A stretch of 64,000 nucleotides of DNA from Gammaproteobacteria bacterium (GCA_030426355.1 JAUHYQ010000001.1:496001-560000), one strand, 5' to 3'. Numbered from the stretch's first letter, positions 51,502 through 60,895 are shown. Numbers and translations: made by a program. Notes: generated from the sequence alone by a model not told the origin.

Positions 51502-53163
51502 ATGTTCAGTCAGGTTGACTATTGGGGTCTGATCGCTGGCGTCGCGCTGTTCCTGTTCGCCATGGAACAAATCGAATCCGGCCTGAAAACCGTCGGTGGC
51601 CGGTCGCTCGCACAGTTCCTGAAACGCCAGTCCGGTAGGGGTGCCAATGCAGTGTTCGGTGGCATCATCGCCACGGCACTATTGCAAAGCAGTTCAGTGG
51701 TTGGCTTGCTGGTGCTGGCATTCACCGGAGCAGGTCTGCTGTCCCTGACGGCCGCCCTCGGAATCGTATTCGGGGCCAACCTGGGGACCACGCTCACCGG
51801 CTGGATCGTTGCGACGCTCGGATTCAAATTTGAAATTTACAAACTCAGCCTGCCTCTTATAGGCATCAGCGGACTGGGATTTGTTTTTTTTCAAGGGCGT
51901 TGGAAGCAGTATTGCAGGGCACTGCTCGGTCTCGGCTTGCTACTGCTGGGTTTGCAACTCATGAAAAGCAGCGTCGCGGCCATCGAACAACTGATTGATG
52001 TGAACGACCTTGCCGCACTCGCGCCATGGCAATACCTGTTGTTCGGCACAGTAGTTGCGGCAATTATTCAATCCAGTTCGGCAACCATCATGCTCACGCT
52101 TGCAGCGCTGCATGCCGGGGTTATTGATCTGCCAAATGCCGCCGCTACCGCCATCGGTGCGGATCTTGGAACGACCACGACACTGATCATCGGCGCCATG
52201 AACGGCTCAGCCACGCGCAAACAGGTTGCTGCTGGTCAGGTATTGTTTAACGTGACGACAGACCTCATCGCCTTTAGCCTGCGCGTACCCATTCTGATGT
52301 TTATCGCGTGGCTGGGCATAGCTGATCCGCTTTATTCACTGGTGGCCTTCCATAGCCTGTTTAATCTGCTCGGACTATGTCTCTTCATCCCCTTTACAGC
52401 GCCGTTCGCGCGCCTGCTACAGCATCTGTTTCCGGAGCCACGACATCGACATGCTGGTTATCTGCATGAGATTCAGGCCGAAGCTGCTGTTGATGCGGGA
52501 GAGCGCGAAACGTCGCTGCTTATCGCACATGCGCTGCAATTGCAGATGCGCGCATTCGAACCTCCGCTGCAGGTGCCTGCGGGGACTGGCCCGGTGCCGT
52601 TTCAACGTGACATCGACGAGCTGAGGGACCTGCCGTTTTCGCAGCTGTATCATTCCGCCAAAGAGCTGGAAGGCGAGTTGCTCGAGTTTGTCGTCCGACT
52701 GCAGGCCGACCGCCTGCAAAGCACCGAATCGGAGCGGCTGACCCTGCTGTTACGCGCCGCACGGGAAGCCATGCACAGCGCCAAGGCCGTTAAAGACATC
52801 CGTCACAACCTGACCGAATTGGCTGAATCCGGCACGACAGCCGAACAGCAGTTTTCGCAGCGATTCCGCGACTTGATGCAACAGCATCTAAGCGAGCTGT
52901 ATGCCTTGCGCACTCAGGACACCGACACGATTGCTTTTGAAGATCTCGCTGCAGCACTGCAACGCGTGCAACAACGGCATGACACAGTGCAGGACGCTAT
53001 TTATAGCGATGTACGCAACGATCGGATCGATGAGTCAACCGTGTCATCGCTGCTGAATGTCAACCGCGAGTTGCTGACCGCCGGCCGCAGTCTGGTACTC
53101 GCGCTTGGCAGCTATTACCTGGACGCAACCCGACAGAACGATCTGGAGCAGTTACCCACCTGA
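51502..53163 (+). CDS. Na/Pi cotransporter family protein with PhoU-like domain
   Basis: A 553-residue inner-membrane protein. The two inverted Na/Pi repeats are visible: T-A-L-L-Q-S-S-S-V-V-G in the first and A-A-I-I-Q-S-S-S-A-T-I in the second, each a Q-S-S motif that binds sodium and phosphate in this family. A C-terminal soluble region (from about residue 370) is helical and PhoU-like, with charged coiled helices. It imports or exports phosphate. It is a single gene converging on the beta-CASP nuclease gene, with 18 bp between stops. Confidence 0.9.
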   Translation: MFSQVDYWGLIAGVALFLFAMEQIESGLKTVGGRSLAQFLKRQSGRGANAVFGGIIATALLQSSSVVGLLVLAFTGAGLLSLTAALGIVFGANLGTTLTGWIVATLGFKFEIYKLSLPLIGISGLGFVFFQGRWKQYCRALLGLGLLLLGLQLMKSSVAAIEQLIDVNDLAALAPWQYLLFGTVVAAIIQSSSATIMLTLAALHAGVIDLPNAAATAIGADLGTTTTLIIGAMNGSATRKQVAAGQVLFNVTTDLIAFSLRVPILMFIAWLGIADPLYSLVAFHSLFNLLGLCLFIPFTAPFARLLQHLFPEPRHRHAGYLHEIQAEAAVDAGERETSLLIAHALQLQMRAFEPPLQVPAGTGPVPFQRDIDELRDLPFSQLYHSAKELEGELLEFVVRLQADRLQSTESERLTLLLRAAREAMHSAKAVKDIRHNLTELAESGTTAEQQFSQRFRDLMQQHLSELYALRTQDTDTIAFEDLAAALQRVQQRHDTVQDAIYSDVRNDRIDESTVSSLLNVNRELLTAGRSLVLALGSYYLDATRQNDLEQLPT

Positions 53164-53181
53164 GTGGGATTTAAACGGCGG

Positions 53182-54588
53182 TCAAAACGGCAAAGGTTGC
53201 AACAAATTGAATTGATCGCCCTCGGCAGCAATATGCACTGGCGCGGCTAACTCATCGCGGATAACCCCTTGCAGCACCAATTGCGCATCCGGCTCGCCGT
53301 GCACCAGCACCAGCGGCGGTCGCTGCTCAAACTGATCGTACCAATTGACCAGAGCGCGCTGGCCGGCGTGCGCAGAAAGGCCACCGATGGTGTGGATGGC
53401 CGCCCGCACCGGGATCTCGTCGCCAAAAATTTTCAGCGTTTCGGCACCTTCAACCAGCTGACGTCCCGGCGTGCCTGCGGCCTGATAGCCGATGATAATG
53501 ATGTTGCAAGCCTTGCGCCCAAGGTTGTGCTGCAAATGGTGGCGTATGCGACCGCCTGTGCACATGCCGCTGCCGGCAATAATAATGGCACCGGATTCTA
53601 TAAGATGAATTGCGCGTGACTCGTCAGGTGTGCGCGTAAACTGCAGATTCGGCAAGGAATCCTGAATACTTCGGTTACTCCACAAGTCCTGAGCATCTTT
53701 GTCCAGCAGTTTTAAATTCTGTTCGTAAACCGATGTGGCATTAATTGCCAACGGGCTGTCGAGAAATATCTGCCAGTTCTTTAGGCCCGCCTCGTCAAAA
53801 TTCCTCGCCATCCAGTAAAGCAATAACTGACTGCGCCCCACCGAGAAAGCGGGGATAAGAATGTTGCCCTTGCCGCGGCTTGCCAGCTCGGCGATAGCCT
53901 CCACTTCAGCTCGGGTCTCATCCCACGAGCGATGACCACGATCGCCGTAGGTGGACTCCATGAGCACAAGATCGGCCGTGGTTACCGTATCCGGGTTGCG
54001 CAGTACCGGCGCATCAGCGTGACCCAGGTCACCGCTGAATACCAGCTTGCGCGTTTCACTGCCTTCGGTAAGCCAGAGCTCGACAATGGCCGAGCCGAGA
54101 ATATGCCCCGCATCACGAAAGCGCACGCGGATGGACGGCGTAACGTCAAACTTCTGGTGATAACGCATGGTCCGGAATTGCTTCATGGCCATATCCGCAT
54201 CAGCTGCCGTGTACAGCGGTTCGATAGGCTCTTCGCCGGCGGCCTCGCGTTTGCGATTGATGCGCTCGGCTGCGTGTTCGTGAATGCTGGCTGAATCGCG
54301 CAACATGATGTCGCACAGTTGGGCTGTGGCATCCTGCGCATACACCGGCCCGGTATAACCGCGCTTCACCAGCAAGGGAATGCGGCCCGAATGATCGATA
54401 TGCGCATGGCTCAAAACAACGGCATCGATGCGGCCGAGATCAAACGGAAAATCGTCATAATTCAGGTCTTCATCTTTGCGCCGCCCCTGAATCAGCCCGC
54501 AATCAAGCAAAATTCGATGATCCCCCGCCTGCACCAGATGGCAGGAACCTGTAACTCGACCGGCTGCACCCAGACATTGTACGTACAT
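53182..54588 (-). CDS. MBL-fold RNA metallo-hydrolase (beta-CASP)
   Basis: A 468-residue RNA-processing nuclease of the metallo-beta-lactamase/beta-CASP class. Metal ligands are in S-H-A-H-I-D-H-S-G and the later F-S-G-D-L-G-H, with motifs M-E-S-T-Y-G-D, G-S-G-M-C-T-G-G, L-S-A-H-A-G-Q and L-V-H-G-E. It resembles archaeal/eukaryotic CPSF-type enzymes. It starts 2 bp after the stop of the Nudix gene, so the two are a translationally coupled pair. RNA is the substrate; the physiological target is unknown. Confidence 0.9.
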   Translation of the reverse strand: MYVQCLGAAGRVTGSCHLVQAGDHRILLDCGLIQGRRKDEDLNYDDFPFDLGRIDAVVLSHAHIDHSGRIPLLVKRGYTGPVYAQDATAQLCDIMLRDSASIHEHAAERINRKREAAGEEPIEPLYTAADADMAMKQFRTMRYHQKFDVTPSIRVRFRDAGHILGSAIVELWLTEGSETRKLVFSGDLGHADAPVLRNPDTVTTADLVLMESTYGDRGHRSWDETRAEVEAIAELASRGKGNILIPAFSVGRSQLLLYWMARNFDEAGLKNWQIFLDSPLAINATSVYEQNLKLLDKDAQDLWSNRSIQDSLPNLQFTRTPDESRAIHLIESGAIIIAGSGMCTGGRIRHHLQHNLGRKACNIIIIGYQAAGTPGRQLVEGAETLKIFGDEIPVRAAIHTIGGLSAHAGQRALVNWYDQFEQRPPLVLVHGEPDAQLVLQGVIRDELAAPVHIAAEGDQFNLLQPLPF

Positions 54589-54590
54589 AG

Positions 54591-55211
54591 CTAATCCTGC
54601 CGGGCCTGGTCCGGCTCGAGATAATCACCGGTCTGCTCTATCCAGCCTTGTGATAAAACCCAGTCGCGAAAAACGTCGGCGTCCAGCGAGTCACCCATAA
54701 TCACTTCATAGACCCCCTGCAAATCCGCAATTGTGAAGTGCTCGGACATCATATTCATGGCCAAATCGGATGTTTCGATACGTTCGCGCAGCGCGCGCAA
54801 AGCGGTTGCGAGTATGTCGTTGTGATCGCTGGCTAATGGCGGCACGGCGTCGACGGGATGCCACTCAGCGGCTGCGGCATCATCGCCGGCCTGCAACGTT
54901 ACTGCGTGCTCCGGCACCAAGCCCAGATAAGCCACAGTGATTATGCGTTCGCGCGGATCACGATCCGGCGTACCAAACGTGTAAAACTGTTGCAGCTCTA
55001 TACCGGATACACCGGTTTCTTCGGCAAGCTCGCGGTGCGCGGCAGCTTCCAGATCTTCATCGATGTCGATAAATCCTCCGGGGAAGGCCCATTGCCCTTT
55101 GGCCGGCTCCTTGCCGCGCTTGATCAACAACACGTGCAGACGGCCTTCGCGAACTGTAAAAACCGCAGTATCGGTTGTTACTGCGGGGTGTGGATATTCG
55201 TATTGATACAT
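54591..55211 (-). CDS. Nudix protein with C-terminal winged helix (NrtR-like)
   Basis: A 206-residue protein. The Nudix box is G-G-F-I-D-I-D-E-D-L-E-A-A-A-H-R-E-L-A-E then E-T-G-V, complete in its catalytic glutamates, so it may hydrolyse a nucleotide derivative. The C-terminal part (about residues 145-200), with F-T-I-A-D-L-Q-G-V-Y-E and W-V-L-S-Q-G-W-I, looks like the winged helix of NrtR, which regulates NAD metabolism in response to ADP-ribose. It diverges from the Rieske gene at 55352 and precedes the beta-CASP nuclease. Regulator or enzyme roles are both open. Confidence 0.8.
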   Translation of the reverse strand: MYQYEYPHPAVTTDTAVFTVREGRLHVLLIKRGKEPAKGQWAFPGGFIDIDEDLEAAAHRELAEETGVSGIELQQFYTFGTPDRDPRERIITVAYLGLVPEHAVTLQAGDDAAAAEWHPVDAVPPLASDHNDILATALRALRERIETSDLAMNMMSEHFTIADLQGVYEVIMGDSLDADVFRDWVLSQGWIEQTGDYLEPDQARQD

Positions 55212-55241
55212 ACGCGCTCTCTATTTCAACTCGTAATATAG

Positions 55242-55294
55242 GGTGCTTTGGCCAAATCGTATATAAATGAGGCGATAATACTTATAGAAGCACC
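55242..55294. promoter_or_regulatory. Divergent control region with palindromes
   Basis: Between the Nudix gene and the Rieske gene lie a perfect 10 bp palindrome, TTTGGCCAAA (55247-55256), and a wider 7 bp inverted pair, GGTGCTT (55242-55248) and AAGCACC (55288-55294). AT-rich sequence between them may hold promoters. Binding of the NrtR-like protein here is possible but speculative. Confidence 0.35.
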
Positions 55295-55351
55295 AAATAC
55301 TCAGAACCGCAGTGCTTCGCACATCAGAACTCATCAAATCGGGCTAATTGC

Positions 55352-56452
55352 ATGTACATTAACTTCTGGTATCCCGTCTGCACCAGCGATGAGCTGGCCA
55401 ACGACAAACCATTGCGAGCAACCATTCTGGGCCTAAATTTTGTGGCCTATCGAGACAGCGACGGCAAGGCTCATCTTTTGGCCGATACATGCGTGCATCG
55501 CGGTGGATCGCTCAGCAAGGGCAAAATTATTAGCGGTCGCATCGCCTGCCCTTATCATGGCTGGCAATTCGGCGGCGACGGTCGCTGCAGGCTGATTCCG
55601 GTGCTCGGCGAAGACGGCAAAATACCGGCCCGAGCCAAAGTTGACGCCTACCCGACCGAAGAACGCTACGGCATTGTTTTCGCCTTTCTGGGCGACGAAC
55701 CGGAAGACAGCCGCGCACCGTTTTTCGCCATTAAAGAGTGGGGCCAGGAAGGCTGGCGTGCCAGCCCGCTGCGTATCATTGAGCTGGATGCCTATTTTGA
55801 GCGCTCCATAGAAAATGGGCTGGACCCGGTGCATAACGAATTCGTGCATGACAGTCAGGGCAACGTCCACTACAAACCCGAGTGCACCACCCTGGAAAGT
55901 CTGCCATGGGGAACCAAAGTGCACGTCACGATGGACCCGCCAAAACCAGGTACCACCCAACTGGAAAACCTGCGCGAAGACGATAAACCGGAGCACTTCG
56001 GTGCCTATTCATATCATCACGGCCCCAACGGCCTGGAGACCCGTATTAACTTGTCCAAGGACAACAGCTTCGTGCAGTACTTCTGGGAGCAGCCTGTGGA
56101 TGCGGATCACACCCGCATTTTCTTTATTAATATGCGGAACTGCATGCTGGATCCGAAACATGACGAGCGCATCATGGACATCAACCTGATGGTCGCCGGC
56201 GAAGATGTAGGTATCGTCAATGAATTGCAGCCTAAACGCACGCCTGAGTCATCCGCAAAAGAGATACTGGTAATTGGCGACGAATGCGTCGGTCGCTACC
56301 GTGACTGCCTCAAAAGCTGGGAAAACAAGGGCTGGCGGATCGACATGAAATCCTTGCAAGAGAATCGCGGCGACATTGTTTACACTGTGCCCTGCCCGGC
56401 GCGGCGTACCGAGAAAAACTGGGTACTGGACTCCGTCCCCATCAGGAAATAA
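55352..56452 (+). CDS. Rieske non-heme iron oxygenase
   Basis: A 366-residue oxygenase. Rieske ligands are C47-x-H49 and C66-x2-H69, and the mononuclear site begins D158-P-V-H161-N-E-F-V-H166. The shorter C-terminal domain and the sequence H-R-G-G-S-L-S-K-G recall VanA- and demethylase-type or chlorophyll-degrading oxygenases. No reductase is adjacent. It is followed after 2 bp by an alpha/beta hydrolase and then a porin, suggesting uptake and breakdown of an organic substrate. It starts without a strong ribosome site. This is a second, independent Rieske locus in the window. Confidence 0.88.
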   Translation: MYINFWYPVCTSDELANDKPLRATILGLNFVAYRDSDGKAHLLADTCVHRGGSLSKGKIISGRIACPYHGWQFGGDGRCRLIPVLGEDGKIPARAKVDAYPTEERYGIVFAFLGDEPEDSRAPFFAIKEWGQEGWRASPLRIIELDAYFERSIENGLDPVHNEFVHDSQGNVHYKPECTTLESLPWGTKVHVTMDPPKPGTTQLENLREDDKPEHFGAYSYHHGPNGLETRINLSKDNSFVQYFWEQPVDADHTRIFFINMRNCMLDPKHDERIMDINLMVAGEDVGIVNELQPKRTPESSAKEILVIGDECVGRYRDCLKSWENKGWRIDMKSLQENRGDIVYTVPCPARRTEKNWVLDSVPIRK

Positions 56453-56454
56453 TC

Positions 56455-57216
56455 ATGAAAAGGTTTCTATCATTTGTACTGGCAATTCTGGTCACCATCG
56501 GCCTGCTGGGTTACGGCGTACTCAGCTACACTGCCGAAAAGAACCGGGCGATTCCCGGGCCGAACGCCGAGGCCGCGCTGGTTTCCGACGATGCCGTTGA
56601 GGTGAACTTCGATGACTGGCTGGTGATGCGGCCGAAGGGTGCCAGCCCGACCCGCGGCGTGATCGTCTACGCTGGCGCCAACTGCGATGTGCGCGGCTAC
56701 GCGGAAATCATGCGCAGCATCGCTGCCGATGGCTACCTTGTCGTGGGCCCCACCTGGTTGTTCAATTTTTCGATCGTCGATGTGATGCTGCCCACCTCCA
56801 AGGTGGATCAGATCCAATCGGCATACCCCGAGATCAAAAACTGGGTGCTGATAGGTCACTCCATGGGCGGGGCAACCGCAGGGATTTACGCCCATGCCAA
56901 CCCCGACAAGCTGGACGGTGTCATATTCTGGGATTCCTACACCCCCGATACCAGCAGCCTGGCCGATTCCACGCTGCCGGTGACCAACATCTTCCGTGCC
57001 ACGCTGGACGGGGAGCCCCCGGAGAAGTTTAAGGAAATGTGGCATGTCTACCCGCCGCAGACCGTGCACGTGCCCATCAGGGGCGGCATACATATGTATT
57101 TCGGCGACTTTATCGGCGGGCCTTATAAAGAGCTCTGGGAGCCGAAAATCAGTAACTCCGAGCAGGTCAGCATCATCACCGCAGCCACCCTGGACAGTCT
57201 CGACGCAATGCAATAG
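56455..57216 (+). CDS. Alpha/beta hydrolase, membrane-anchored or exported
   Basis: A 253-residue protein with a hydrophobic N-terminus (about residues 4-25) and a hydrolase domain. The nucleophile is in I-G-H-S-M-G-G-A, the acid probably in W-D-S-Y-T-P-D and the His in G-G-I-H-M-Y-F. The substrate is unknown; dienelactone-hydrolase-like or esterase activity fits. It begins 2 bp after the Rieske gene, so both are co-expressed. It may hydrolyse an ester produced or released in the same pathway. Codon use looks somewhat more GC-rich than its neighbours, a visual impression only. Confidence 0.8.
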   Translation: MKRFLSFVLAILVTIGLLGYGVLSYTAEKNRAIPGPNAEAALVSDDAVEVNFDDWLVMRPKGASPTRGVIVYAGANCDVRGYAEIMRSIAADGYLVVGPTWLFNFSIVDVMLPTSKVDQIQSAYPEIKNWVLIGHSMGGATAGIYAHANPDKLDGVIFWDSYTPDTSSLADSTLPVTNIFRATLDGEPPEKFKEMWHVYPPQTVHVPIRGGIHMYFGDFIGGPYKELWEPKISNSEQVSIITAATLDSLDAMQ

Positions 57217-57411
57217 CGCGCGATTTTAGCGCCTGAACAACAGCTTTTTGCCATTTATTGCTTAAAAACAACAAATTAAGTTATTGTTTTTTATAGCATT
57301 AAAAAATCTTCATCATTTTCCCCCAAATTGATATGGCAATACGCAACATCATCCCGTACGGTTCCGCGTGGTTATGTAATGTGCGTTAACACTAAAACAG
57401 GGGGACTTGTA

Positions 57412-58437
57412 ATGAGTCACACTAAACTAAAGATCGGCCTGGGCCTCGCGGCTCTTATGGGGCTGTCTTCAGTGGCGCAAGCCGTTGATTACAGTATCAG
57501 TGGTCATGTCAATCAGATGATCCGCTATGTTGATGATTCGAACACCAACGACACGGATACACAGATCGTAGATAACGGCACCAATGCATCGCGCATAAGC
57601 CTGTCAGCCAGCGGCGAATTCGCCGGCATGGATGTCGAGGTGTATTCGCAATTCCGTTGGAATGCCAATAACTCAGCGACCACTTTTCCAGACCTGATGG
57701 GTTCCGGTGGTGGTTCATCAAGCAACAATCTGGATGCTGCCTATCTGGATATCGCCTTTAAACACGAACTGGGCACATTCTCGATCGGTCGTGGTGACGG
57801 CGCCGCGCGCTTCACGCAGCGTCAGGATCTCTCCGGTACAGAACTGGCCGACAACTTCGACGTACGTCGCTATTCCACCGGCGATGATATTCGCGTTGGC
57901 TTTGAAGGTCATCGCGGCAACCGCGTGCGTTACGATGCTCCGTCAATTGCAGGCTTCAACCTGTCACTCAGCGCCGACTCCGATGGCGCCACAGAAGTTG
58001 GCCTGACGTGGGATTCAGAAGCCGAAGCCTACTCCGAGTACATGGACGGTCTGCGCTGGATCGGTGCGATCGGCTATATCAACAACCCTGATGATAGCTT
58101 CGTTAGCACGGACGATCGTATTGCAGCATCTGTGTCAGCTTTGCTGGGCGGCACCAGCCTGACAGTGGGCTACGGTGAAGAGTCGTACGAAGGTACCGAC
58201 CCCGACGCTGATGGCACGTACATCAAGCTGGGTCAGCGCTTCGGCAACCATGCCGTAAGCGTCAGCCTTGCCAACCTTGATGACGGCTTCGATGAAATAG
58301 ATCAAACTTCAATTGGCTATCAGTACAACGGTGAAAGCGGCGTGGACGTTTATGCCAGCTATTCGATGGCGGACCCCGATGCCACACTTGCTGAAGATTG
58401 GGATCAGTTCATCGTCGGTACTCGCGTTCGTTTCTAA
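57412..58437 (+). CDS. Gram-negative general porin
   Basis: A 341-residue outer-membrane porin. The signal peptide covers about residues 1-23 (S-S-V-A-Q-A), then V-D-Y-S-I-S-G-H-V-N opens the barrel; R-I-S-L-S-A-S-G-E-F and later Y-G-E-E-S-Y-E-G fit the trimeric porin family. The C-terminal residue is Phe (T-R-V-R-F), the assembly signal. The frame opens at 57328, but the ATG at 57412 has G-G-G-G-G-A upstream and begins the signal peptide. A strong terminator follows (58463-58491). Acidic loops suggest cation preference; substrate is unknown. Confidence 0.9.
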   Translation: MSHTKLKIGLGLAALMGLSSVAQAVDYSISGHVNQMIRYVDDSNTNDTDTQIVDNGTNASRISLSASGEFAGMDVEVYSQFRWNANNSATTFPDLMGSGGGSSSNNLDAAYLDIAFKHELGTFSIGRGDGAARFTQRQDLSGTELADNFDVRRYSTGDDIRVGFEGHRGNRVRYDAPSIAGFNLSLSADSDGATEVGLTWDSEAEAYSEYMDGLRWIGAIGYINNPDDSFVSTDDRIAASVSALLGGTSLTVGYGEESYEGTDPDADGTYIKLGQRFGNHAVSVSLANLDDGFDEIDQTSIGYQYNGESGVDVYASYSMADPDATLAEDWDQFIVGTRVRF

Positions 58438-58462
58438 GCAGACAGACATCGCAGTACAAAAA

Positions 58463-58491
58463 ATGCCCCGGAAAACCGGGGCATTTTTTTT
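58463..58491 (+). terminator. Rho-independent terminator after the porin
   Basis: A 9 bp perfect stem, ATGCCCCGG (58463-58471) with CCGGGGCAT (58476-58484), closes a 4 nt A loop and is followed by T8 (58484-58491). It starts 25 bp after the porin stop. Confidence 0.93.
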
Positions 58492-58604
58492 CGTCAACAG
58501 AACCCTGAGACAGGGCCGCATCCTGAGCCCATCCTGAAGAGGGCTTTACAATAGTGATTTAAGCTGACAAGAATAAGGCCCACTCTCCCGATAGCGAAAC
58601 CATC

Positions 58605-59600
58605 ATGGAAAAGACTCAGGCAAGATCATCTATCCACTGGAAAAGCTCTTCCTTTGTAGTTGCGCTGGCGGCCGGTTTGATTGCCGCATGCGGCGGTGGC
58701 GGTGGTGGGGGCAGCGCTGGCCTCACCCGAGCTGACGCGACCGTGGTCATCGATCAAAACAATGCCATCGATCTGGTGCGCAATGCGGAGGACCCCAGCA
58801 CTTTCGCAGAACGCATAATTCTGGGCCTTATAGTCAACGCTGCTGCTGTATCGAGCGCCAGCGTAATGGCCGGTCCAGCGAACGCTGACGATGGAGGAGC
58901 ACTGGTCGCCACTGCAGCCAGTGCGGAGTACTGCAACGGCGGCGAAGCAGACGTTAACGAGTCCGGCCAGATGGTAATTTTTACATTCTTTAACTGCCAG
59001 GACTTTAACTACGTCAGCGCAAATCTAGGCACTGTGCAATTTGCGGGTACGCTCGATGGCACTTTGCGGATCGATGTTTCGGCTCTATCGTCAAGCGAAA
59101 CCGATTTTCAGGCTACGATTACAATGACGAGTCTCTCGATTACGGACGCGAGCGGCACGGCATGGGGTAATGGATCACTGGAACTGGACTACCTCGAAAC
59201 CGCTTCACGCACGATTGCCGACATCACCACAAGCGCATTCGACTTTGAGATTGATTCGGCAACGCGATCACTAACAGCGTACAGCTATTTCCAGGTAGCG
59301 GATGCTATTGAGCAAAGCGAAGAAAGTGATGGCGGTATAACCAGCTCGGATTTTGATTTTCTTGCCTATTTTGAAACGCCGGAGCCCTTCGTAACAGCCG
59401 CGGGCAACATCTGGCCGACTGCAGGACGGCGTGTCATATACGGTGCCAACCAGGCTCGCATTAGGGTAACGCCGCAAAGCGACGGCTTGAATGCCCTTAT
59501 TGAGCTCGACCTGGATGCTACCGTCGGCTTCGAAACAAGCTGCACGTATAGCTGGGAAGAGTTGCTCGGCAACAACCCGATCATTGCCTGTGCGGACTAG
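58605..59600 (+). CDS. Hypothetical lipoprotein with poly-Gly after the lipidated Cys
   Basis: A 331-residue lipoprotein. The signal peptide ends I-A-A-C at residue 29, and the Cys is followed by seven Gly, a tether seen in many Gram-negative lipoproteins. The mature part is rich in Ser, Thr and Asp with beta-like strands, and I do not recognise a family. It is likely on the outer membrane. Its 3' end overlaps the end of the convergent membrane protein by 20 bp (59581-59600). The start codon lacks a clear ribosome site. Confidence 0.65.
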   Translation: MEKTQARSSIHWKSSSFVVALAAGLIAACGGGGGGGSAGLTRADATVVIDQNNAIDLVRNAEDPSTFAERIILGLIVNAAAVSSASVMAGPANADDGGALVATAASAEYCNGGEADVNESGQMVIFTFFNCQDFNYVSANLGTVQFAGTLDGTLRIDVSALSSSETDFQATITMTSLSITDASGTAWGNGSLELDYLETASRTIADITTSAFDFEIDSATRSLTAYSYFQVADAIEQSEESDGGITSSDFDFLAYFETPEPFVTAAGNIWPTAGRRVIYGANQARIRVTPQSDGLNALIELDLDATVGFETSCTYSWEELLGNNPIIACAD

Positions 59601-60645
59601 CTCCCAATCCCTTTGCAACCGATGGATTTCTGAGCTTCCAGATGAAGCCGTCATAAAAGAAATGCAGTCCGCCAATCATGAACGCAATAAAGAAGATCCA
59701 GAATACCGGCAGAAATGATCGGAGAACAAACACCATGAGTATCATTAACGCATACACCGCGAAGAATCCGACGCGCCCGTAGGAACCGCGTGCCCAAGCC
59801 CCAACCCGACCGCCCCCCTCACCGGGCTTTTGATACTGCATAGCCAGATTGTGATTAACAATCACGTAGTACTCGTATGCATGGGCACCCACGTACCCCA
59901 TGAATCCGGCAATCGGGTTGATAAGCATCACAACGAACAGTAAAGCTGTGGACAAAACGTAGAGCAGCTTGGCTGAATTGGACGGCCTTCGGAACTCCTG
60001 AAAGAGCCAGACGATTGCCAGACCCGCCACTGCAACGATCACTGCCGGCAGCAGCAGCTCGGCAACAGGCGCCAGCTTTGTCAGCATTTCCATGATGGTC
60101 ATGTTCGGACCCTTAAAACCCAGATCCTTAGCCTTGTCGAGCAACTCAGGATCTACCGCGGCGTAGAGCACCACAAGGATCAGCCAGGAAAAAAACATGT
60201 ATATTTCGACGCCGCCGCTATTCTGACCCACCTTGCGTCCGTATATGCGCGCAATGCCATAGCGCTGCATGAGCGTGTGTTCAGCGTTCCAAAGACCCGC
60301 GACAATGGCCAGCAGCAGCGGACTGATATTCATAAACACCAGTATGGCGACAGCGAAAATCAGCGGGCTCCATCTGAATATTTGTGGACGCAACGCGAAA
60401 CGGCTCTGGTCGCCGTAGACAAGCAGAAGTGTCAAAGGTTGATGGGTAAATGAAAACAGGAAAATAGCAAGCATCAGCGTCAACAGCGCGTCGGGCGATG
60501 ATTGGAGCGCCAATGCAAGCAACGCAAACGGCATCCAGCTGAACGCCATCATCACGTCCGTTTTCGCGCCACTAATCCAGCGAGCCTGAGGTCTGCGTGG
60601 CGAATCGCCGGGCGCATTGACCGCCGTTTGCACGGACTCACTCAT
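59581..60645 (-). CDS. Conserved polytopic membrane protein
   Basis: A 354-residue inner-membrane protein with about nine hydrophobic segments. Conserved-looking polar motifs are F-S-F-T-H-Q-P, W-N-A-E-H-T-L-M-Q-R-Y-G, and the C-terminal G-G-L-H-F-F-Y-D-G-F-I-W-K-L-R-N-P. Repeated His in or near membrane segments (F-T-H, A-E-H, A-H-A-Y-E-Y-Y, G-L-H) suggest a metal site, as in integral-membrane oxygenases and desaturases, but the motif set does not match one I can name. It converges on the lipoprotein at 58605. Function is unknown. Confidence 0.6.
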   Translation of the reverse strand: MSESVQTAVNAPGDSPRRPQARWISGAKTDVMMAFSWMPFALLALALQSSPDALLTLMLAIFLFSFTHQPLTLLLVYGDQSRFALRPQIFRWSPLIFAVAILVFMNISPLLLAIVAGLWNAEHTLMQRYGIARIYGRKVGQNSGGVEIYMFFSWLILVVLYAAVDPELLDKAKDLGFKGPNMTIMEMLTKLAPVAELLLPAVIVAVAGLAIVWLFQEFRRPSNSAKLLYVLSTALLFVVMLINPIAGFMGYVGAHAYEYYVIVNHNLAMQYQKPGEGGGRVGAWARGSYGRVGFFAVYALMILMVFVLRSFLPVFWIFFIAFMIGGLHFFYDGFIWKLRNPSVAKGLGASPHRQ

Positions 60646-60823
60646 CTTGCAGCCTCACCAACCGGATAACAGCGCATCGCTGCAGGCTGTATTCAAGGTG
60701 TATTGCGTCATATATCATTGTTTTTTATACACTTATTCCCTACTTCCTGCTTGGCCAGTCTGCGCAATGATAACGGCTCAATTAGAAGTGCTTTTCACCG
60801 GAGAGATTGCTAGTCTTAAAGCC

Positions 60824-60849
60824 ACAAAGCCAGCCTGGCAAGGCTTTGT
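60824..60849 (+). promoter_or_regulatory. Hairpin upstream of the 39-residue lipoprotein
   Basis: ACAAAGCC (60824-60831) pairs with GGCTTTGT (60842-60849) around a 10 nt loop, 47 nt before the ATG at 60896. No U-tract follows. It could be a 5' leader structure that affects translation; function is not shown. Confidence 0.35.
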
Positions 60850-60895
60850 CAATCTGCAATTCAAAATGCTTAACAGTAGCTAGAGGATAATCACG

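Noticed and set aside
60617..60883. 88-residue plus-strand open frame before the small lipoprotein
   Set aside because: It begins inside the start of the membrane-protein gene on the other strand, lacks motifs and has no ribosome site.
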